42,663 nucleotides of DNA from Bacteroidota bacterium (GCA_029564935.1 JAKQPD010000125.1:1-42663); one strand, 5' to 3'; positions 1 through 9,594 are shown, counted from the first letter of the stretch. Notes: generated by a model from the sequence alone, not told the origin. Translations and numbers: made by a program.

Positions 1-77
1 ATGCGATTTTATTCCTATTTACCAGTCGGGGTCAAAAAGGATATTGCCCTTATTGATTGAGGTGGAAAGAATAAAAT

Positions 78-105
78 AAAGACCGACCCTGCCGGATCAG
101 TCTTT
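78..105 (-). terminator. Intrinsic terminator of the FadL-type gene
   Basis: Seen: read on the minus strand, AAAGAC-t-GATCC, a four-base loop, then GGGTC-g-GTCTTT, followed by ATTTTATT. This is an 11-bp stem with one mismatch and one G-T wobble. It begins 22 bases past the stop codon of the minus-strand outer-membrane protein gene, where a terminator is expected. Confidence 0.7.
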
Positions 106-127
106 CTTAATTATGTGTCGTCAATTC

Positions 128-1762
128 TTATTTTTTCCCGAAATAAAAATCAAGTCCGGCTCCGATGATCCATGTCTTTTTAGCATAAGTCTCTTCATAG
201 CTTTTCAGCCTCATCAGGGTATTTGTGCCATCCTTGTAAAATGTATACTGGGTGCCGATGTTAAGATCGAGCATGGGAGAAATCCTGTACCCGATACCAC
301 CTCCGAACGTATTTGTATTTGTACTGTAGGTGAGGTCAGTATTATATTTTTCGGGATTTACACCGGTTGCTGTGGCAAGCCATCCGGCACTGATCCTCAG
401 TTTTTCGGTGATGCCAAATTCTGCTCCCAGACCAAATTCCAGGAAATTCTTATCGATCTTTTCAATATCGACATCGCTCTGACCGTCATAATCAACACCT
501 TTGTCGAAGTAGCAATTGAATGTTCCTGCCAGGGTCAGCCTGTTAAAAGGTTTATATTCGGCTCCCAGGAAAAGAATGGCAGGCAGATCGGCAATTGATA
601 CTGAATCTTGTATGTATATACCGCCTCCGTTTTTTCCGTCAATAACTTTTGTTTTCAGATCAAGCTTTGTCTTGAATTCATATTTAAGGGCAATATTTAA
701 TTTCTCTGATGGTGAGAAATTAACGCTGAGGATCGGAGTAAAAGCTTTTCCTGACTGTTCAGCATCCACAACAACATCAGATGTTCTGCCTGCATAGCCT
801 GTCATTGCAGCGGCTTTTGCAAGGTAAACGGGTGAAGCTGTATTCAATTCTGTCTGGGCCGCCGAAATAGTTGCTGCACCTATCTGCTGCGGAGTCATCC
901 CCTTTGCTCCCAGAAGTGACTGTATTCCCTTGATTGATGCCTCGGACATCCCGATTGATGCTCCGTTTGCCAGCAGAACAGTACCATAACCTGCTGTTAT
1001 AGCTGGTTGTAATTGTGCTGCAGCTCCAGTCGCCAATGCCGGAAGTGAGTTAAAAAAGGTTGCTCCGGCTGTGAAGAAATTCTTGGCAAGAACCATTCTT
1101 CCGTCATAAGTCGGGCCAAAGGTCGGGAAGTTGGGATTTATACTTATATTTTTCATATACCCTTCATATGCATTTTTGGCGGAAACAAGTCTTCCACCGA
1201 TTGCGACAGAGAGCATATCGCTTATTTTATAGGCTACATTAGCCTGATATCCCAGATAAGTTGATGATCCCTTGAAAAATATAAATGCATCGTAGTTTGT
1301 CGTAGGAATTCCCTGAGCTACCAGACTGGGAACAAGGTCAGCAATTTGTGATTCGAAAGATGGTACTCCTTTTGCGTATTCTGCGCCTCCTCCTCCGCCA
1401 ACCGGATTAACGCCTGCTGAAAATGAAAGCCGGCCCGTATTAAAGGCAAGGTATACCCCCGGATACAGAGGTGCTCTAACTTCTCCAATGTAAGTCCTGG
1501 GCTTTTCCTTGGAAAGATATTGATAATTATTTGTAACAGTTTTGGTCTGGAATACAGACTGGTTATTCAAGGAGACGTAAAAGCCATTTCCAAGTTTTGT
1601 CAGACCGGCAGGATTATAGAATACTGCATCAATATCTGTTGAGGCATTCCGGTTCTGCAGACGGTTAAATTTAATGCTCTGGTTATTATTTGTAACCAGA
1701 CCGCCGGCGATAAGTGATCCGGAGATAAAAGTAAGTGCAATGATTGTCAGTAATTTTCTCAT
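128..1762 (-). CDS. FadL/OmpP1/TodX family outer-membrane beta-barrel protein
   Basis: A 544-residue secreted protein. A hydrophobic signal peptide covers about residues 1-20 (MRKLLTII...), followed by the hallmark N-terminal segment of the OmpP1/FadL family: DAVFYNPAGLTKL, with NPAG at residues 50-53. The rest is rich in alternating aromatic and polar strands and ends in LDFYFGKK, as expected for a barrel C-terminus. Family members import long-chain fatty acids or other hydrophobic compounds through the outer membrane; the substrate here cannot be told. The length is somewhat above the usual 400-480 residues, with an Ala-rich insertion around residues 240-320 that could be a long loop. It stands alone, with its own promoter about 100 bases upstream and a hairpin terminator downstream. 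The ATG at 1762 is chosen because the signal peptide starts there. Confidence 0.85.
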   Translation of the reverse strand: MRKLLTIIALTFISGSLIAGGLVTNNNQSIKFNRLQNRNASTDIDAVFYNPAGLTKLGNGFYVSLNNQSVFQTKTVTNNYQYLSKEKPRTYIGEVRAPLYPGVYLAFNTGRLSFSAGVNPVGGGGGAEYAKGVPSFESQIADLVPSLVAQGIPTTNYDAFIFFKGSSTYLGYQANVAYKISDMLSVAIGGRLVSAKNAYEGYMKNISINPNFPTFGPTYDGRMVLAKNFFTAGATFFNSLPALATGAAAQLQPAITAGYGTVLLANGASIGMSEASIKGIQSLLGAKGMTPQQIGAATISAAQTELNTASPVYLAKAAAMTGYAGRTSDVVVDAEQSGKAFTPILSVNFSPSEKLNIALKYEFKTKLDLKTKVIDGKNGGGIYIQDSVSIADLPAILFLGAEYKPFNRLTLAGTFNCYFDKGVDYDGQSDVDIEKIDKNFLEFGLGAEFGITEKLRISAGWLATATGVNPEKYNTDLTYSTNTNTFGGGIGYRISPMLDLNIGTQYTFYKDGTNTLMRLKSYEETYAKKTWIIGAGLDFYFGKK

Positions 1763-1865
1763 AGGACAAAAATTAAGTTTAAGTTACTTGTTTTTAAATT
1801 TGAAGAATTCTCCTCCTTGTAAATGCTGAAACGCGGGGTTAAGGTCATTTCAGTCAATAACGAAA

Positions 1866-1896
1866 TAAAGGTAGAAAAATATTTGTATCATGCAAA
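1866..1896 (-). promoter_or_regulatory. Bacteroidota-type promoter for the FadL-type gene
   Basis: On the minus strand: TTTG (1896-1893), a 19-base spacer, then TACCTTTA (1873-1866). This matches TTTG-N19-TAnnTTTG with one mismatch in the last base. It predicts transcription starting near 1860 and a 5' leader of about 95 bases. Confidence 0.55.
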
Positions 1897-2208
1897 AAAT
1901 TCTAAAATAGCGGTTTGATCCATAATTATTTGTACTAGAATGAAGATTTAGTTCTAAAATTTCAGGTCAGGCAGGAACAAAACTGGCAGACAAATACGGG
2001 ATATTGAGAAATCTTTTCTTGCACAAGATGACATAAAATACGGTTCGGGGAATGTAATTCCTCTCTGGCTGTTTGGATTTTTATATTAGTCTTAATTTAA
2101 CTTTATTATTTCAGCCATAGGGTGAAATTACTATTCCGGTCTGACTTTAGCGAGCTGGTTTTTAGTGAGATGAGTCCGATAGAAGGATCCCCGGGATAAA
2201 ACATTTTA

Positions 2209-2239
2209 TTGGGAAACTATAAAGCAACTGTTATCTTTA
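2209..2239 (+). promoter_or_regulatory. Promoter for the small lipoprotein gene
   Basis: TTG at 2209-2211, a 20-base spacer and TATCTTTA at 2232-2239. This is one base from the Bacteroidota -7 consensus. The predicted start point lies about 20 bases before the ATG at 2267. Confidence 0.5.
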
Positions 2240-2266
2240 AAATATCATCAATATTAAAAAGCAGAA

Positions 2267-2806
2267 ATGAAAAATCTGGTCATAATATTGGTTTTTGCTG
2301 TTATCTGTCAAAGTTGTGATAAGAATGATTTTAATTTAAAGAATCCGGATGTCAGACAGTTTGTTGAGCAGCTTAAAGACGGTTCTTATGATGAATTCGA
2401 AATAACCGAAAACGGGGAAAGGCTTTGGGCGATAATGCCTGATTTTCAGAAGAAAGATGTTATGTTACTGATCAATCTGGCGGAAAATACTGATCTGATC
2501 ACTCCGTGTGATCATTTTCCGGTTAATCCGATATCTTCAATTCCGCCATACAGGTTTAATAACGGTAAGGAGTCCATAATGATTGGCGAGTATCTTTTAT
2601 GGTGTGTAGAATCAATAATTTCAGACAGGGATTTCGCATCTCTGACTCCGGTACTGGTTGATGTAAAGAGCAATCCCGATTACAGACTAACCGGGGAGGA
2701 GGTTCTGGCAGTCAGGATAATCTACCAGGACTGGTGGGATAAGTATGGTCGTCTTAAAAACCCGGAGCATTTGCCTCTTGAAGGAACGGGGTACAGGTGG
2801 AGATAG
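2267..2806 (+). CDS. Small lipoprotein of unknown function (DUF4943-like)
   Basis: A 179-residue protein with a lipoprotein signal: hydrophobic residues 3-14, then CQSC with Cys17 as the likely lipidation site, followed by acidic DKND. The mature part is globular, rich in Trp and Asp, with NPISSIPPY in the middle and a Trp/Tyr-rich C-terminus. The pattern resembles small Bacteroidota lipoproteins of the DUF4943 kind; this is from memory and only moderately secure. No catalytic motif is visible. It has its own promoter just upstream. There is no link to the defence genes that start 670 bases later other than orientation. Confidence 0.7.
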   Translation: MKNLVIILVFAVICQSCDKNDFNLKNPDVRQFVEQLKDGSYDEFEITENGERLWAIMPDFQKKDVMLLINLAENTDLITPCDHFPVNPISSIPPYRFNNGKESIMIGEYLLWCVESIISDRDFASLTPVLVDVKSNPDYRLTGEEVLAVRIIYQDWWDKYGRLKNPEHLPLEGTGYRWR

Positions 2807-2904
2807 GGAAGGAAAAGGAAGCTGGGTGATGACTACCGGAATATAACAGGTAAATTTTTAATGAGAACTATTTCAATGCATTACAGATTCTGAAACACGT
2901 ATAT

Positions 2905-3174
2905 ATGGTAAGCACTTCTCAGATAAGAGCAGCAAAAAAATTCGGCCCCGGATATTTTATCCGCGAGGAGATGGACCTTCGTGACTGGACAAAGGAGGAT
3001 CTTGCCGATGAGATGGATATCAAAACAAAACTTCTGAATGCTATTCTTCGCGAGAGACAACCGCTGACGATTGAAGTTTCCAGGTTACTTGGCGGTATAT
3101 TCAATACCTCTCCACAATATTGGCTTAACATTGATTCCGGTTACCGTCTGTGGAAAGAACAGGATAAAAGCTAA
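2905..3174 (+). CDS. HigA-like XRE-family antitoxin, without a visible toxin partner
   Basis: An 89-residue helix-turn-helix protein with the HigA/VapI layout. The PGYFIREEMD segment corresponds to the family's HPGEFLKEEL. A Cro/C1-type HTH follows at about residues 28-66, and the end has the typical SPQYWLNIDSGYRLWK. HigA proteins repress their own operon and neutralise the RelE-like toxin HigB. No RelE-like gene lies on either side: upstream is a lipoprotein and downstream the coding potential is poor. It is therefore a solo or orphan antitoxin-like regulator next to a defence island. A 22-bp perfect palindrome 41 bases downstream is a plausible operator, for this protein or another. The function in this genome is inferred. 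Confidence 0.75.
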   Translation: MVSTSQIRAAKKFGPGYFIREEMDLRDWTKEDLADEMDIKTKLLNAILRERQPLTIEVSRLLGGIFNTSPQYWLNIDSGYRLWKEQDKS

Positions 3175-3214
3175 AAGGAAAAGGCGAAAGACATCAGACG
3201 TATGATCTTTGCAT

Positions 3215-3236
3215 ATTATGTAAAGCTTTACATAAT
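3215..3236. promoter_or_regulatory. 22-bp perfect palindrome, possible operator
   Basis: Half-site ATTATGTAAAG followed directly by its exact complement CTTTACATAAT, with no loop. A loop-less dyad of this length suits binding by a dimeric HTH protein better than an RNA hairpin. The nearest HTH gene is the HigA-like antitoxin that ends 41 bases upstream. Assignment to that regulator is inference. Confidence 0.5.
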
Positions 3237-3308
3237 GTGAGGAAAGATTTCTTATTCAAACCAGCCGCTTTATAATGAGATCGTCCTTGAACTGATAGGT
3301 GGCGATTA

Positions 3309-3365
3309 CAAAGTTGTATGATCCTACAAGATCTAAATAAGGTTGAATTTTAGATCACAACTTTG
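3309..3365. promoter_or_regulatory. Compound inverted repeat before the DUF499 gene
   Basis: Seen: CAAAGTTGT (3309-3317) pairs with ACAACTTTG (3357-3365), and GATCTAAA (3330-3337) pairs with TTTAGATC (3349-3356). The two stems stack to 17 bp with an 11-base loop and a 12-base bulge on one side. It lies 115 bases before the DUF499 ATG. It could be a terminator-like structure or a regulatory hairpin; there is no long T-run. Confidence 0.45.
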
Positions 3366-3479
3366 AAATTTAATCATGGATATTAAACTTCATTTTGTTG
3401 AATTGCTACGAAATTTTATATCTCCCGGCTACTGAAATTTTCATATTCATTGATATACTAATAAATCTATAACTAAAAT

Positions 3480-6400
3480 ATGAAGCATTTGGTAAATCTG
3501 TGCAAACCCAGGCAATTGGATATCGATTCAGATGTGCTTGATATCAGTGATTTGATTCAGGACAGGATTGATACCGTACAGTTTTTCGATACTAATTTTA
3601 AAACGCAGTGAATGTCTGTCCTGCTCAGGACTGCCTTTGACCGCTTTAAAGGTAAGAGTCCTCAGGGTTTGATAAAGCTTACACAGAGTATGGGAGGAGG
3701 TAAAACTCACAATATGAATTCCCTTGGATTACTGGCAAGGAATCCTGAGTTCCGCCCAAAGGTAATTGGTAATGACTATAAAGATGACGGACTTGATAAA
3801 GTTGAAGTAATTGCATTTTCGGGAAGGGAAAGCAATGCCCCCAAGGGTATCTGGGGTGAACTGGCCCGTCAACTGGGTAGAGAAAACGAGTTTAAAGCAC
3901 TTTGGGAAAGCGGCCTCAGAGCTCCGGGACAAAGCGAATGGATAAATATGCTGAAAGGCAGACCAAAACTTATTCTGCTTGATGAGCTGCCTCCTTATCT
4001 CGAAAATGCCAGAACCATCCCGGTCGGAACCGGAGATCTCTCGATGTTACAACAACTGCTCTCGCTAATTTATTTAATGCAGCCAACAGGCAGGAGCTTT
4101 CAAATATTTTAATTGTAATTTCAGACCTTAAAGCAACTTACCAGAGCGGAATCCGGTTACTGCAGGCATCTTTTTCCAATCTTGAGGCAGAGGTAAGTCG
4201 TTTTGCCCTTAATATTGAACCTGTCGGGAGTTCATCAGATGAAATATATGACATCCTCAGGACAAAGCTGTTTACCCGGTTACCGGCAAAAGATGAAGTT
4301 AACGAAATAGCTCAGGCTTATAGATCCAAAGTTGAAGAAGCAAAGAATCTGGGCCTTACAAATTACAGCCCGGACAAACTATTCACCGGAATAAAAGAAT
4401 CATACCCTTTCCACCCTTCGATAAGGGAATTATATGAAAGGTTCAGGGAAAATCAGAATTTTCAGCAAACCCGCGATCTTATAAGATTGATGCGTAGGGT
4501 TATAATCTCTATGTGGAATTCAGGAACTGCTGAGAACAGATACCTTATTAATGCCTTCGATATTGACCTTAACGATCCTTCTTTAAATACTGCTGTATCA
4601 CAAATAAAGCCTTCCCTTATAAATGCAATAAGCAAAGATATTGCCAACGATAGAAGAGCCACCGCAGAAGTAATTGACAGTCAGTTTAAAGTTGACTTCA
4701 TCTCTCAAGCAGCAAAACTCCTCCTTGTTGCATCTCTTGCCGATGTCCCGAATGCATTACTCGGGCTGGCTCCTCATGAAATGGTGGGTTATCTCGTTGA
4801 ACCTGATAGCCGAACTCAACAGCCTTGTTGAAGGATATGATGAGGAGAGCGCCCGGCTGGAAATCAGGAAGTTCCTTGAAGAAAGGTTTAAATCCACAAT
4901 TAACGATTGCTACCAGAAAGTAATGGTCTTTCCGCCGGTCGATCAGATAAAAATTGAATCAGACAAAATCCTTCTGGTTCTTTCCGAACCAAACCTGTTA
5001 AGCTCAGGACTGAATCCTGACCTTGTAAGGCTTTATGAAGATGCCCAGTATAAAAACCGGATAATGTTTCTGACCGGTGACAGGAACACAATGGATAGCC
5101 TTTTGCGAAAGGCAAAAGAATTTAAGGCCATTCAGCGGATTATTGCCAATATGAAAAGTGAAAGGGTTTCGGAAAGTAATCCACAGTTTGAAATGGCAGT
5201 CGACCGTGAAATCAAAATCGGCCAGCAATTGTTGTCAGCAGCACGTGAAACATTTGTAAAACTTTATTATCCTTTCCACTACCGGGGAGAAGATAGACTG
5301 GTTGATGCTGAATTCCTGATGGATTTCCGGGGAAATGATTTCAATGGAGAGGATCAGATCAAAAAGGTTTTAACTGAAAAACAAAAATTTACGACAGAGA
5401 ATCCAACTTCCGGCACTTTTAAGGATAAATGTCTGCAGCGTCTTTTCACACTTGATGAAATGCACCGTGAAGATCTTAAAAACCGTGCAGCTTCAAGTCC
5501 GGTTTGGCAATGGCATCACCCTAAAGCTCTCGACGAACTTATTGAACATTGTCTGAAAACCGGTACCTGGTGCCAGGCGGGAAATTATATCCAGAAAAAT
5601 CCTCCAAAGGAAGAGACCTCTGTAACGATACAGGCAACTTGGCCCGATAAAAACTCCAGCGCAGCAGTTTTGAACATAATCCCGAAATTTGGTGATACTG
5701 TTTTTTATGAATATGACCAGGAACCAACGACTGTTTCCGATAAGATAACCGATTTCAACAGATGGAGGACTGATGAAATGATTGTCTGGTTTTTGTGTGT
5801 CGATTCAAAAGGTGAGTATAAAACCGGAAAACCGGTCAAATGGGTAAATAAGATCAACCTGCGATATAAGACCTATGATGCAGGCGATCAAAAGAAAATG
5901 AAATTGGAAGCTTCGGTTGCTGAACCTAAAATACTTTATACTACTGACGGAACTGATCCAAAAGCTCCGGGGGCTGCGCAATATAACGACGACTTCATTA
6001 TACCAAAAAACACACGTTATGTACTGGCAATAGCTGAAAAGAAAGGGATCAGGTCTGATCAGATTGAAGTTTCAATTGACTGGAAAAAACCGGAGGGTCT
6101 GAAAATTGACAGGAACAAACCTCTTGAATATCATAAAAAGGGCATGGTGAAAACCAGCAGCAATAAGCAAACGTATGACGAACTGGCGCTCTTTTATAAA
6201 TATCATGCTGTATTCTCCGATGTGAGCATAAATTCTGTATTTAAGACCAATGGAGATGACCACTGGGCGCAGGTAATCTATGACAGTTCCCTGAAAATCC
6301 CAAAAGAAAAGATCGAAGCACAGATCGATTTTTTAAGATCCTCTCTGGGTACAGTTGGCAGTTTTGAGACGTCTCTTCAGATCGGGGTGGTACATTTTCT

Positions 6401-6482
6401 TACAGGACAGGATTTTGAGGACTGGATCGCGGAGAAACAAATGCAGTTAAGTTCATTGAAGCAGGAGGAAATAAAGCAGTAG
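3480..6482 (+). pseudogene. DUF499-type AAA+ ATPase of a predicted anti-phage cassette, broken
   Basis: Pieced together, the protein is about 1,000 residues, the family's usual size, and begins at the ATG at 3480 (MKHLVNLCKPRQ...). Early on it has a Walker A, SMGGGKTH (about 3687-3710), and a Walker B, LILLDELPP (about 3967-3993), so it is a P-loop ATPase. A DUF499-like tail continues to 6482 with a chitobiase-like TTDGTDPKAPG segment near 5940. The reading frame is interrupted three times. A TGA at 3609-3611 falls where the family expects a small residue in FKTQ-x-MSVLLR. One base appears missing near 4043-4046, where GDLS runs into VTTALANLF in another frame. A further frameshift lies near 4805. 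Each piece continues the homology of the last. It is followed after 10 bases by DUF3780. The role is established only as a predicted defence component; the product here is probably inactive unless the lesions are sequencing errors. Confidence 0.8.
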
Positions 6483-6492
6483 TATTATTCTG

Positions 6493-7122
6493 ATGGGAAA
6501 GATAAAAGATGTAATTGGTTTTGGTTTTGATCCCAATGAGTCAAAGCATCATTTTCTGGTTATTATACCAAAAAATCTGAACGGTAAAGTCCTTATCTAT
6601 GAAAGATTTGAATGGGGAAATCCGGATGAACCGGAAAAACCGAGCGGAGAATTCTCCCTTTTTGATGCCCCTGAGCAGAAAATAGATCACAGATTCGACA
6701 GGCTGAAATGTGAATTCTCAAGGATCAAATGGAAAGAAATTGAGATCTCCTTGCGTAATGAATTTAACCTTCGATTGAAAGAAGCCGGTTTGAGATCAGG
6801 AACATGGAAGCAGGGGCAAAATCCGGTACAGCGGCTTCTTGGCAAAGAAATGACTCTTCTTTGCTGGGCAATCGAGGATTGCGATATACGGGTCATACCA
6901 ACTGCCATTAAGAACTGGCAGGGTCTGAAACCCGAGGAACGATGGTGGCTATACACAATGACAAACGCCAGCACCGGAGATGCGAATTCAAAATACGGCT
7001 GGAGAACAGCAGTAAGATATGCTCTTACCGAGAATCCGGTTACCGATAAATTACAGCAAAGGAGTATTTTTGATATATATCTTGAGGACAGTTCTGATTT
7101 GACAAATTCCGATAATAAATAA
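6493..7122 (+). CDS. DUF3780 protein, anti-phage cassette component
   Basis: An intact 209-residue protein opening MGKIKDVIGFGFDPNESKHHF, which is typical of DUF3780. It has a basic middle (WKEIEISLRNEFNLRLKEAGLRSG, about residues 76-99) and a Trp-rich segment near residue 150 (LKPEERWWLYTMTNA). No catalytic motif is evident. In known gene neighbourhoods DUF3780 accompanies DUF499, DUF1156 methylase and a helicase, exactly as here. It starts 10 bases after the DUF499 stop, and its own stop overlaps the next ATG by one base (TAATG), so translation is probably coupled. It is the only member of the four-gene core with an uninterrupted frame. Function unknown. Confidence 0.85.
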   Translation: MGKIKDVIGFGFDPNESKHHFLVIIPKNLNGKVLIYERFEWGNPDEPEKPSGEFSLFDAPEQKIDHRFDRLKCEFSRIKWKEIEISLRNEFNLRLKEAGLRSGTWKQGQNPVQRLLGKEMTLLCWAIEDCDIRVIPTAIKNWQGLKPEERWWLYTMTNASTGDANSKYGWRTAVRYALTENPVTDKLQQRSIFDIYLEDSSDLTNSDNK

Positions 7123-9474
7123 TGGATCAATCATTTATAGAGGTACAGTTCCCTGTAAGCAAGGTTTCAAAAGAGAGCTATAAGGAAAGAAAGGCTAACC
7201 TTGGGCAAACTATAACAGGACTGGGCAAATGGTGGGGCAGGAAACCATTGATATTAATCAGGGCAACTTTACTCGGATTATTAATGCCCGCCAGCAATGA
7301 ACCTGTAAAAGACAGAGAAATATTCCTGAATATCCTTATGATGGACCAGGATGGATTATGGAAGAGAAAAGTGAGGCCTATTAAAGAAATAACCATAATT
7401 GAAAACCTTACCTTAAAGGAAGTAAGAGAATATTTCGAAGTACCGGCTGATCTTTTTATGGATCAGAATATTGATCAGAGTCAATTGGTCAAATCGGCAT
7501 TTAAGAACGATTTAACCAGGTTAAAGTGGAAGTCCGGAATCCCAAGAGCTAAAAAAGAACAAGCAACACATATTGCATTCAACAGATTAAGTTATGATGA
7601 AAAGCTGGAATACTCACTTCGACCTGAAGAAACTAAATTGGATGACGATGAAGCATGGAAACAAATAAATAGTCATTTATAGACCAATGCTAAATCTTTA
7701 ACCGAACTAATTGGGGAACTTGGTAAAAAGAAATTCTCAGGAAAACCAGTAGTGGGTGATTCATTCTGCGGAGGCGGCTCTATCCCATTTGAAGCAGCCA
7801 GAATAGGTTGTGATGTGTTTGGTAGTGATTTGAATCCGATTGCCGGATTATTGACCTGGGCAAGTATTAATATATCCGGCGCTTCTGAAGAAAAGATTGA
7901 AAACCTCAGAAGTTTTCAAAAACGGATTTACGATTCTGTTGATAGAAGAAAGAGGCTGGCAATATTGGCATCAGTTGTTTTATCCACGGCAATTATTGAC
8001 TCATGGCCTTTTCAATAAAATTGTTGCTGAAATGGCCGAATCGAAGGAAGAACTTGTTGTTGGATTACTCGGGATAAATAAACTGGCAAATTGGAACTCA
8101 AAATTATGTGGCTGGATTAATGATGGAGCAAACGAAAAAGGTCGTGACACATTTTACAATCAGGCATTAAATACTTTCTACAATGGTTTATCGCGGACTA
8201 TTTCAACACTTGACACAACATGGTTTTTTAATATTAATAATGAAGAGATAGATTCGAATTCTTCTGTTATTCTGTCTGATGCCAGGAGTATCTCGCAAAA
8301 TTGTGATTTATGGATTACTGATCCTCCATACGCGGATGCAGTTAATTACCACGAGCTTTCAGAATTTTTCCTGGCATGGGATAAAGAATTACTCAGAAGA
8401 GCTTTCCCGGAATGGTACTCTGACAGCAAAAGAATTTTAGCGGTACGGGGAAACGGTGGTGATTTCAACAAAAGCATGGTCGAGATATACCGTAATCTTG
8501 CCGATAATATGTCAGAAAATGGAATTCAGGTAATTATGTTCACACATCAGGATCCTGCTGTATGGGCAGAGCTGAGAAGGATTCTTATCGGAGCAGGTCT
8601 GACCGTAACAGCTGCCTGGAATATTGCAACAGAAACGGAAAGTGCAGGATTAAAAGAAGGCAACTATATTAAAGGAACTGTAATTCTGGTATTAAGAAAA
8701 AATGTTTCTACTCTTAATGCCTTTTCAGATACCATCATTTTTGAAATTCAGGAAGAGGTTAAGCGTCAGATTGACAGCATGAAGAACCTTGAAGACAAAG
8801 AAGATCCCAATTTCAATGATGCTGATTATGTTCTTGCATCTTATGCTGCGGCAATGAAAGTTCTGACAAGTTACCGCAGAATCGGAGGTGTTGATGTTGA
8901 GGAAGAAGCTGGAAAAACTCAGTTTAATGGAAGGATTGATCCGGTTGAAGAGCTTATAAACAATGCTATCAGAACAGCATACGATTATCTGATACCAAAA
9001 TCTTTTGACAGTTTCATCTGGAAAAGTTTGTCCCCTGTTGAAAGATTTTTTATTAAAGGCATGGAACTTGAAAAAAACAATGTCTACCAACTCGGCGCCT
9101 ATCAGGAGATGGCAAGGGGGTTTGGAATAAAGGAATTCAAAAACATGCTTGCAAGCACCAAAGCCAACCAGGTGCGATTTAAAACGCCGGCTGAACTCGG
9201 TAATAAATGGCTCAGGGGTTCGGATAATTTCGGCAATACACTTCTACGACAGGTTTTGATGGCAATAAACCAGGGTGAGAAAGAAGAGAATGGACAGGCC
9301 GGAAGAGCATGGCTTAAAAATGAGGTAGAGAACTATTGGGACAAACGGCAGATAATTCTCGAGCTTCTTCGTTACCTTACCACTACAGAGCATATTGTTC
9401 ACATGAAACATTGGGAGGATCCGGCAAGATATGCCAGGTATATACTCGAACTCGTCACAAACGACGGAACATAA
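7122..9474 (+). pseudogene. DUF1156-type DNA methylase of the anti-phage cassette, broken
   Basis: The N-terminal DUF1156 segment reads FIEVQFPVSKVSKESYKERKAN-like (written here only in part), with GKWWGRKPLILIRA after it. The SAM-binding motif is VGDSFCGGGSIPFEAA (7755-7802) and the catalytic motif is DPPY (8320-8331), typical of amino-methyltransferases acting on adenine N6 or cytosine N4. There are two lesions. A TAG at 7680-7682 interrupts NSHL-x-TNAKSLTEL, most simply a CAG to TAG change. Near 7940-7956 the frame switches from IYDSVDRR to IEERGWQYWHQLF. In relatives these motifs are separated by a long cysteine-containing segment of well over 100 residues, so that segment appears deleted. 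The remaining coding totals about 785 codons against roughly 900-1,000 in the family. It overlaps DUF3780 by one base. Probably inactive. Confidence 0.8.
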
Positions 9475-9501
9475 TTCAGGCAGATGAATGACGAAAATAA
9501 A

Positions 9502-9533
9502 TTTGAAGAAATGAAATCAGTTGTTTATCTTTG
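9502..9533 (+). promoter_or_regulatory. Near-perfect Bacteroidota promoter upstream of the hairpin RNA
   Basis: TTTG at 9502-9505, a 20-base spacer, and an exact TATCTTTG (-7 box TAnnTTTG) at 9526-9533. This is the best promoter match in the window. Predicted start point is about 9538-9541, immediately before the hairpin. It lies 27 bases past the methylase stop, so what follows can be transcribed independently of the broken cassette. Confidence 0.65.
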
Positions 9534-9537
9534 TTTC

Positions 9538-9589
9538 AACATGTCCACCCCCCTTCCCGTAAGATCAGGGCGCTCAGGGTGGACTTTTT
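9538..9589 (+). ncRNA. Candidate AbiF-associated small non-coding RNA
   Basis: Seen: just after the promoter at 9502-9533 comes GTCCACCC (9543-9550), a 26-base interior, its exact complement GGGTGGAC (9577-9584), then TTTTT (9585-9589). Inside, CCCT (9551-9554) can pair with AGGG (9567-9570), leaving CCC (9556-9558) free, so a nested hairpin or pseudoknot is possible. Promoter, compact GC-rich fold and terminator together define a transcript of about 50 bases with no open frame. It ends 5 bases before the Abi start codon. As I recall, AbiF-family proteins have been described with an adjacent RNA antitoxin upstream; this layout fits. The alternative is that it is only a terminator for the upstream operon, but the intervening promoter argues against that. 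Confidence 0.5.
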
Positions 9590-9594
9590 AATTT

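Larger units (their letters stand above)
1763..2266. other. Divergent intergenic region, 504 bases
   Basis: No convincing gene is seen. It is A+T-rich and holds a minus-strand promoter for the FadL-type gene (1866-1896) and a plus-strand promoter for the small lipoprotein (2209-2239). Nothing recognisable was found between them. Confidence 0.6.
3175..3479. other. Intergenic region with two strong dyads upstream of the defence cassette
   Basis: About 305 bases without an intact gene. It contains a 22-bp loop-less palindrome (3215-3236) and a compound hairpin (3309-3365). A short open stretch at about 3241-3321 (reading GKISYSNQPLYNE...) could be a gene remnant but is not recognised. No good TAnnTTTG promoter was found directly before the DUF499 gene. 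Confidence 0.55.

Noticed and set aside
113-598. Plus-strand open frame at the window start
   Set aside because: Antisense to the C-terminal half of the FadL-type gene and without a signal or motif.
4030-4830. Programmed ribosomal frameshifting in DUF499
   Set aside because: No slippery heptamer or downstream pseudoknot was seen at either site, and the family is normally read in one frame.
3609-7682. Stop-codon recoding (selenocysteine or altered code) as explanation for in-frame stops
   Set aside because: The two in-frame stops are different (TGA and TAG), there are also frameshifts, and no selenocysteine-like structure follows the TGA. Other genes here end normally at all three stops.
9541-9589. 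Plain intrinsic terminator for the methylase operon
   Set aside because: Not excluded, but an almost perfect promoter lies between the methylase stop and the hairpin, so an independent small RNA is the better reading.
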